Of a stretch of DNA of 64,000 nucleotides, positions 59,434-64,000 are shown one piece after another. Position 1 is the stretch's first letter. Every line of letters starts with the position of its first letter. A model generated the notes under the pieces. That model was not told the origin of the DNA. It saw nothing but the letters and a program-made list of their open reading frames with translations, and ran no database searches. The translations under genes were made by a program, and so were the position numbers. Where the stretch lies: NCBI GenBank assembly GCA_017445995.1, contig JAFSRT010000023.1, positions 80,966 to 144,965 of the forward strand. The letters run 5' to 3'. Origin of the DNA: Clostridia bacterium. GTDB lineage: Bacteria > Bacillota > Clostridia > Christensenellales > Borkfalkiaceae.

Positions 59434-60436
59434 TAAGTTTAATAAGTTCGTTTTTTATTTCTGCCGGAACTAACCCGTCTGTATCTTCCCCGTTTTTTAT
59501 TTTTTCTTTTATTCCCGAAGAAGATACGGTCTTATACTTTTCGTCCGCCTTTTTATACACGGTTTTTACGAAAGGGTATAGTTCGCCGTTCTTTTCTTCA
59601 TACTTTTTTTCGAATTCCAAATCTTTTTCGTCCCTTATTCCGCGGACGTAAGAAGTTATTTCGTTATCTAATAAAAACTTTTTATAGTTTGCTTTCTTAT
59701 CGGAATAACAAATTACTTCCACTCTCGGCTGGGTCTTATAAACGTTTTTTATAAACTCTTTTCTAACGTCTAACGGAAACGTCGTTTTTTTGTTCGGATT
59801 TTCGCCTATTACCACGAACACTTTATTATACTCTTTAAGACACGCGTCGATTATTTGCTTATGCCCGTTGGTTATCGGGTCAAACGTCCCCGCAAACACG
59901 CAGTTTTCTTTCGGTCTGAAAAACGTAAGGTGCGCCCTGCCGTATCTTCTTATGTCTACTACCGTCGCGCCGTCTATTTCGTCCGTAAACGGCTTTTCGC
60001 TTTCTAAAACGACTATGCCGTCCTTTTTAACAATTCTTAGCGCCCAACTAACGGCGGAAAGGTTTACGCCGAGATTATATGGCGGGTCGATATAGATAAT
60101 ATCGAACTTTTCCGTTTGCCTTTCAACGCACGCCATATAGTCGGCGTTAGAAACGGTTATATAATCTTTTATATTGAGTTTTTCAAGGTTTTTTAAAATA
60201 AGCCTTATACTTTCTTTCGAACAGTCGTTGCAAACGACTTTCTTCGCGCCCCTGCTGTACGCTTCGATACCCATAGCGCCCGTTCCCGAAAACAGGTCGA
60301 GAAAATTCGCGCCGACAATCTTATCTCTTACGATGTTAAAGAAACTTTCGCGCGCCATATCGGACGTGGGGCGTATACCTAATTTATTAAAATCCGAAAG
60401 CGTTCTGCCCCTTAAAGTTCCACCTACTATTCTCAC
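59414..60436 (-). CDS. rsmD: Fused 16S rRNA methyltransferase RsmD and phosphopantetheine adenylyltransferase CoaD
   Basis: A 340-aa fusion. Residues 1-175 are RsmD, which methylates G966 of 16S rRNA: RIVGGTLRGRTL, RPTSDMARESFFNI, LDLFSGTGAMGIEAYSRGA (SAM site) and the catalytic DPPYN (117-121). Residues 177-340 are CoaD, the fourth step of coenzyme A synthesis: CVFAGTFDPITNGHK (H192), YVRGIRD (264-269 region) and SSSGIK (305-310). The junction RPKENCVFAG has no linker, stop or frame change. Separate adjacent genes are the rule in Firmicutes. Both domains keep all key motifs, so both should be active. It overlaps the next gene by 4 bp. Confidence 0.94.
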   Translation of the reverse strand: MRIVGGTLRGRTLSDFNKLGIRPTSDMARESFFNIVRDKIVGANFLDLFSGTGAMGIEAYSRGAKKVVCNDCSKESIRLILKNLEKLNIKDYITVSNADYMACVERQTEKFDIIYIDPPYNLGVNLSAVSWALRIVKKDGIVVLESEKPFTDEIDGATVVDIRRYGRAHLTFFRPKENCVFAGTFDPITNGHKQIIDACLKEYNKVFVVIGENPNKKTTFPLDVRKEFIKNVYKTQPRVEVICYSDKKANYKKFLLDNEITSYVRGIRDEKDLEFEKKYEEKNGELYPFVKTVYKKADEKYKTVSSSGIKEKIKNGEDTDGLVPAEIKNELIKLITDGRE

Positions 60437-61047
60437 TTTTTGTCCCCGTGAATAAATCTTTGTTGTTCTTCAATCTTTTCGTGCTGTAACCTGATTTTTT
60501 TCGCACCGAGATAATAAGGAATCGCAGTAAGGGTCATCATAAACGGCACGGTGTAAAGCGTAAGTAAATAATGCCACCAAGAAAATACCGCGTCGCCGAT
60601 AAACATCCTTATAATAACCGAAACGGGTTCGTAAAAGGAAAGGTAAACTATCCCCGCGATTCTGCCGAGAGTTAAGGTTTGTCCGCCCGTCGCGATAACG
60701 ACGATGACGTGAACGACTATTAAAACAATAAGTAGCCCCGCGCCGGAAAGCCCGAACGTAAAGCCCTTATAAAGCGAATATTCCGAAGCCTTGTCCACTT
60801 TTAAGTCTTCGCCCGTTGCAATTATCTGCCTTCTTATGGAATCGTTTTTATACGTTATCTGCATACTTTCCGTTCCTTCGTGGTAGAAGACCGCGACTAT
60901 CATCATAGAAAAAAGCGCAAGGTTTACAATCGATAAAACGAGTTGTAAAGGCTTACTCTGGGTTATGGTAACGATAGCGACGGCAGTAATCGCCGTCATT
61001 ATCAGGAATACGTATATTATCGCCGATTTTTTTAAGTAGTAGTACAT
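60433..61047 (-). CDS. Membrane protein of unknown function
   Basis: A 204-aa protein with about five membrane spans (about 8-28, 34-54, 98-122, 128-148, 156-180) and a basic, Gln/Glu-rich cytoplasmic C-terminus (KKIRLQHEKIEEQQRF). A soluble loop with NDSIRRQIIATGEDLKVDKASEY lies between spans two and three. No family is recognised. It overlaps rsmD-coaD by 4 bp and lies 4 bp after alr, so it belongs to the same unit. Confidence 0.7.
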   Translation of the reverse strand: MYYYLKKSAIIYVFLIMTAITAVAIVTITQSKPLQLVLSIVNLALFSMMIVAVFYHEGTESMQITYKNDSIRRQIIATGEDLKVDKASEYSLYKGFTFGLSGAGLLIVLIVVHVIVVIATGGQTLTLGRIAGIVYLSFYEPVSVIIRMFIGDAVFSWWHYLLTLYTVPFMMTLTAIPYYLGAKKIRLQHEKIEEQQRFIHGDKK

Positions 61048-61051
61048 ATTA

Positions 61052-62068
61052 TCACCTTATATATTCTTTTCTTAATCTCATAGTAATTTTGGTAAGTATT
61101 TCATAACTTATGGTATCGTAATTTTTAGCCAACGCGTCCGCGTCGGGAAGACGCACCGCGTTTTTTCTTGTGCCGTTTAACCTATACGCCACCGCGTCCA
61201 TACACGCGTTGTTTATCTTGCCTTTCGTTTCTTTTCTGAAAAGCCCGTCGGCATATCCCCACCTTAAAATGCAATATTCTTCGTCCTTTAACGCGGGATA
61301 ATCGCCGTATAAAACGTTTTCGTTTTTCTTTACGCGCCTTGTTCTAATAACGTGCGTGTAAACTTTTAAAACAGGTTTAACGGAAATTGCGTTACACTTA
61401 AACGGTTTATACCCGTAAAGCAAGATACCTACGCGCACCATATCCAACTGAATACCGCGCAAGAGCCCACCGCTTGCCGAGACGTGGCAAACCGTATCTT
61501 TATTATAGCAAATCGCCACCTTTTTTGCAAGCAAAAACTTTTTTAACTGCGTTTTCGTCGCCCTTTCGTCCTGCGGATTATAAAAATGCGAAAATATGCC
61601 TTCGATGGCTATATATTTCTTGTCCTTAACAAACTCGAACGCGGACTTTAATTCGTCTAAATCGTCCATGCCGAACCTGTTCATACCCGTGTTGATTGCG
61701 ATATGAACTTTAACCGCCGTCCTATATCTTTTCGCCACCCGTTCTACGTCTTTTAGCGTAGAAAGACTGTCAATGCACGCGGTAAGGTTATGCCGTACTA
61801 TACTATCGATATCATACTTTACAATCGGGGTCAAAACGAGAATATCTTTTTTTATTCCGCATTGTCTTAACTTAACCCCTTCTTCGGGTAGCGCGACCGC
61901 GAAACAGTCGACTATATCGTAAATAGCGTTTGAAACTTCTTCCGCTCCGTGCCCGTAAGCGTCCGCCTTACAAACCGCGCAGAACTTTACGCACGGGTTA
62001 AGTCTGTTTTTTATCGCTATCGCGTTTTCTCTTAAAGTAGCGAGATTTATAACGCCTTTATTTAACAT
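61052..62068 (-). CDS. alr: Alanine racemase
   Basis: A 338-aa PLP enzyme making D-alanine for peptidoglycan. The Schiff-base Lys lies in FCAVCKADAYGHGAEEV, then NTGMNRFGMDD and the C-terminal RWGYADGLFRK with the catalytic Tyr context. It is about 30 residues shorter than typical Alr, mainly in the C-terminal beta domain, but the key residues stay. The start MLNKGVINLATLRENAIAIK fits the family. D-Ala feeds Ddl and MurF encoded at 24-27 kb. Confidence 0.92.
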   Translation of the reverse strand: MLNKGVINLATLRENAIAIKNRLNPCVKFCAVCKADAYGHGAEEVSNAIYDIVDCFAVALPEEGVKLRQCGIKKDILVLTPIVKYDIDSIVRHNLTACIDSLSTLKDVERVAKRYRTAVKVHIAINTGMNRFGMDDLDELKSAFEFVKDKKYIAIEGIFSHFYNPQDERATKTQLKKFLLAKKVAICYNKDTVCHVSASGGLLRGIQLDMVRVGILLYGYKPFKCNAISVKPVLKVYTHVIRTRRVKKNENVLYGDYPALKDEEYCILRWGYADGLFRKETKGKINNACMDAVAYRLNGTRKNAVRLPDADALAKNYDTISYEILTKITMRLRKEYIR

Positions 62069-62102
62069 ATTTTATAATATGTAATTAGTTTTTTAGGCGT
62101 TC

Positions 62103-62807
62103 TTAAACTTTAAACCCGTTAATAAGTTCTTTATCTTCTTTACTTACCCTGAAACTGTCTTTAATCTTACTTATTCCTTTATTTATAATAAAAGCGTTCG
62201 TGTCGTTATGCCGTAAGTAATCAAGCGTTTTTTCTCGGTATTTAATAAAGCAAAAAGACAGTAGCCACGCCCCGCACATATTGACGTAATACTCTTTTTC
62301 GTCTTTTAGCCCGTCCAAAAGTTTAAATGCGCTTTTTAAATACTTTTCGTCTTTATATAGTTCGAAATAAATATCTACGCCCACTCGTCTTATAAACGTT
62401 TCGGGGCTTTTTAGGTATTTTTCCGATAATGCGAAAAGTTTTTCTCTATCTTGCTTATTAAATTTCAGCGTGTCGCAACTCGCCCAGTTATCTATCGTTA
62501 TAACGAAATCGTCAAGCCGTTTTTCGTATTCGGTAAAATCTTTAACGCCGTTAATTAAGTAAGCGCAAACGATACTGTCGAAATGCGTTTTTATCGTAAC
62601 GCCGTCCAAAAACGAAAGATAATTGCCTTTCTTTATCAGTTTCGCCCACTCTTTTGCCTTAAAAGAAGTTTTCCCGTAACAAAAAAGACGGGTGTTTACG
62701 ATTTTTTGTTCAAACGCCCTGTCCTTTTCACTGCCTATCAGCGCTTTTTGACTTTCGTAATATTCTTCAATATCGGATTTTGTCCATTTATCTTTAATTA
62801 ACTGCAT
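62103..62807 (-). CDS. DNA alkylation repair protein, AlkD-like
   Basis: A 234-aa all-helical HEAT-like repeat protein of the AlkD DNA glycosylase family. The motif ITIDNWASCDTL holds the Trp and catalytic Asp of AlkD ('NW..CD'), and RRVGVDIYFELY and WLLSFCFIKY follow as in relatives. It would excise bulky or positively charged alkylated bases. AAGGT precedes the ATG, and TTGACT-17-TATTAT lies upstream. Confidence 0.87.
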   Translation of the reverse strand: MQLIKDKWTKSDIEEYYESQKALIGSEKDRAFEQKIVNTRLFCYGKTSFKAKEWAKLIKKGNYLSFLDGVTIKTHFDSIVCAYLINGVKDFTEYEKRLDDFVITIDNWASCDTLKFNKQDREKLFALSEKYLKSPETFIRRVGVDIYFELYKDEKYLKSAFKLLDGLKDEKEYYVNMCGAWLLSFCFIKYREKTLDYLRHNDTNAFIINKGISKIKDSFRVSKEDKELINGFKV

Positions 62808-62951
62808 AATTTACCTTATTATCTTTATACCGTTATAATATCATAATATTTCTAATTAGTCAAAAAATAACGACTTTTAATACTTATAACGGCGATTTTT
62901 TCCGCCATAAAAACTTTTTAAGATAAAAATATTATTATTCCGTTTTTTAGT

Positions 62952-62980
62952 TTGACAAAAGATAAATATTGATATAAAAT
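62952..62980 (+). promoter_or_regulatory. Promoter of the tRNA-Arg transcript
   Basis: TTGACA (62952-62957), 17 bp, TAAAAT (62975-62980). Transcription would start near 62988 and read first the damaged tRNA copy, then tRNA-Arg. Confidence 0.75.
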
Positions 62981-63018
62981 AAATTAGCAATAAAAAATAC
63001 CGTTTTATTATTTTTACG

Positions 63019-63074
63019 CACCATTAGCTCAACTGGATAGAGCGTTGGTCTACGGAGCGAAAGGTTCGTTTGAC
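63019..63074 (+). pseudogene. Damaged tRNA-Arg-like copy
   Basis: The stretch matches the first two thirds of the intact tRNA-Arg downstream (CCATTAGCTCAA.TGGATAGAGCG, TCTACGGA loop), but has substitutions in the anticodon stem, a garbled T-arm (GGTTCGTTTGACC) and no 3' acceptor half or CCA. It cannot fold into a normal tRNA. It may be the scar of a duplication or of an earlier integration event. Confidence 0.75.
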
Positions 63075-63099
63075 CGTTATTAACACAATAACTGAATAT

Positions 63100-63176
<77 letters not shown>

Positions 63177-63212
63177 GAAATCGTCAGATTTTTCCTGACG
63201 ATTTTTGTTTTT
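63177..63212 (+). terminator. Terminator after tRNA-Arg
   Basis: Stem AAATCGTCAG/CTGACGATTT followed by TTGTTTTT. Confidence 0.85.
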
Positions 63213-63231
63213 AGCGAAAAAATGATTTTCG

Positions 63232-63395
63232 TTAGAACAGACAGTTCTAATGAGTTTTCATTAGAACAAAATATAAAAATTCCGCGTTTTGGTGCGCTTC
63301 TCAAAATACCCTTAAAAATGCCCAAAAAGGCGAAATTCTAACGAAAATTCTAATAAGACCGTCAAAATCACCAACAAAACACACGCCTTTTCTAA
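63232..63395. repeat. Cluster of TTAGAA repeats next to the integrase gene
   Basis: Six copies of TTAGAA or its complement TTCTAA occur in 164 bp (63232, 63245, 63261, 63336, 63348, 63390), the first two forming GTTAGAAC-AGACA-GTTCTAAT. Spaced short repeats between a tRNA and an integrase gene are typical of arm-type binding sites for integrase or excisionase; that role is inference. The rest of 63213-63610 holds no gene. Confidence 0.55.
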
Positions 63396-63560
63396 CCAAA
63401 AATGCACGTATTTTTACACGTATTTATGCACAATACGAATTTATTTATAGTTCTTTATATTTAGTAAAGAGAAAAATAAAGTTGCCGTTATCGGCAAAAA
63501 CCGCACTTTTATCACGTTTGTCTTGCTTTGTTTTTTGCCGATAATTTTTGTGTAAAAATA

Positions 63561-63583
63561 GGCGGAGCAATTTTTGCTCCGCC
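63561..63583 (-). terminator. Terminator after the integrase gene
   Basis: Stem GGCGGAGCAA/TTGCTCCGCC followed on the minus strand by TATTTTTA. Confidence 0.85.
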
Positions 63584-63610
63584 GTAATTCATCTTTCCCC
63601 GTAAACGGTT

Positions 63611-64000
63611 TTACTGTTTTTGTTTGTAGGCAAGATAGTCTTCTAAACTATCGAATCCGAGTTCTTTCATTTCTTTAAGCGCGTATGTCAGCGTGTCGAT
63701 AGAAGTATCGTCCTTACGCTTTTCAAGGCTTTTAACGCCGCCGTAAGCGGCTGTAATCGTGTTTGCCGCCTTGACCTTTGCCGAGAAGTCCAGATGGGAA
63801 TATACGTTCGCCGTCGTCCCGAAATCGGCATGACCTAACCAATCCTGTATTTCCTTCATCGGAACGCCCGCCGCCAGCATATTGCTTGCGCAACTATGCC
63901 TTAGATCGTGCAGACGGATATGGCGAAAACCGTTCTCCTTCAATAAGTCCTGAAACTTTTTCGACATATGGTCGGGATAGACGATTTTGCCGTTTTCCAT
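63611..64000 (-). CDS. int: Tyrosine recombinase/integrase, C-terminal part (5' end outside window)
   Basis: The 3' end of an integrase gene whose reading frame continues past the window edge; the Met at the edge is internal. The catalytic domain shows HDLRHSCASNMLAAG (H-x-x-R), GHADFGTTANVYSHL with the second His and the nucleophile Tyr in VYSHL. Its C-terminal tail (about 90-129 of the visible part) is helical. It reads toward the tRNA-Arg 434 bp away, the usual layout of integrative elements in tRNA genes, so the element body should extend beyond the right edge. Confidence 0.92.
   Translation of the reverse strand: MENGKIVYPDHMSKKFQDLLKENGFRHIRLHDLRHSCASNMLAAGVPMKEIQDWLGHADFGTTANVYSHLDFSAKVKAANTITAAYGGVKSLEKRKDDTSIDTLTYALKEMKELGFDSLEDYLAYKQKQ

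Noticed and set aside
63019..63074. A second functional tRNA
   Set aside because: The anticodon stem is mismatched, the T arm is garbled and the 3' acceptor strand and CCA are missing.

Overview
The window looks like a chromosome segment of an uncultured, low-to-moderate GC, spore-forming Bacillota (Clostridia-type) bacterium, probably a plant-fibre degrader of an animal gut. The evidence is Firmicutes-style gene order (rpmG-secE-nusG-rplK-rplA-rplJ-rplL; nadD/yqeK-rsfS; tsaE-tsaB-rimI; spoIIGA-sigE), sporulation genes (spoIVFA/spoIVFB, sigE, spoIIGA, ylbJ), strong Shine-Dalgarno sites on many genes, and L10-leader, FMN and TPP regulatory RNAs. The exact taxon cannot be fixed by eye.

Layout. 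1-12.8 kb is a xylan-utilisation locus on the minus strand. A LacI-type regulator precedes a binding protein, two ABC permeases, a GH43 beta-xylosidase, an exported GH10 xylanase with C-terminal carbohydrate-binding-like domains, and xylulokinase. The same-strand run continues into a 51-aa peptide gene and a large secreted repeat protein cut by the window edge. 12.8-17.4 kb holds a cyclophilin-like lipoprotein and the L33-SecE-NusG-L11-L1-L10-L7/L12 cluster. 17.5-44 kb is mostly housekeeping: sporulation protease pair, phosphoglycerate mutase, Ung, MntP, Icd, Ddl, a membrane-anchored MurF-like ligase, t6A synthesis, RibU behind an FMN riboswitch, a NadD-YqeK fusion, Obg, Nth, a DUF3343/cysteine-desulfurase pair, a PucR regulator, an orphan MsmX-type ABC ATPase, and a ThiT with an extra membrane domain behind a TPP riboswitch. 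45-52.7 kb carries a possible small-RNA/peptide locus, rpsF-ssb-rpsR, a second large surface lipoprotein, spoIIGA-sigE and hemW. 52.8-54.4 kb is an AT-rich acyltransferase plus an XRE regulator. 54.4-62.8 kb has lepA, gdpD, rarA, ylbJ, an RsmD-CoaD fusion, alr and alkD. At the right edge a tRNA-Arg, preceded by a damaged tRNA copy, is followed by the 3' part of a tyrosine integrase, so the window probably ends at the start of an integrated element.

How the genes fit together. The GH10 enzyme would cut xylan outside the cell and the ABC importer would bring in xylo-oligosaccharides. GH43 would release xylose, and XylB would phosphorylate it. The importer has no ATPase of its own; the lone MsmX-type ATPase at 42 kb is a good candidate partner. 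The most notable observation is that one 14-bp palindrome (TGCAAACGATTGCA) lies exactly 12 bp downstream of the -10 box of both the xylan operon and the distant surface lipoprotein at 47-49.8 kb. That lipoprotein shares B-type repeats and a beta-sandwich-like module with the surface protein at the end of the xylan operon. This suggests a xylan-responsive regulon that includes large, undescribed surface proteins. A second theme is a set of genes (ung, mntP, tsaE, nadD-yqeK, rarA, ylbJ) whose sigma-A-like -10 boxes lie only 6-10 bp from the start codon without a Shine-Dalgarno site, which suggests leaderless mRNAs.
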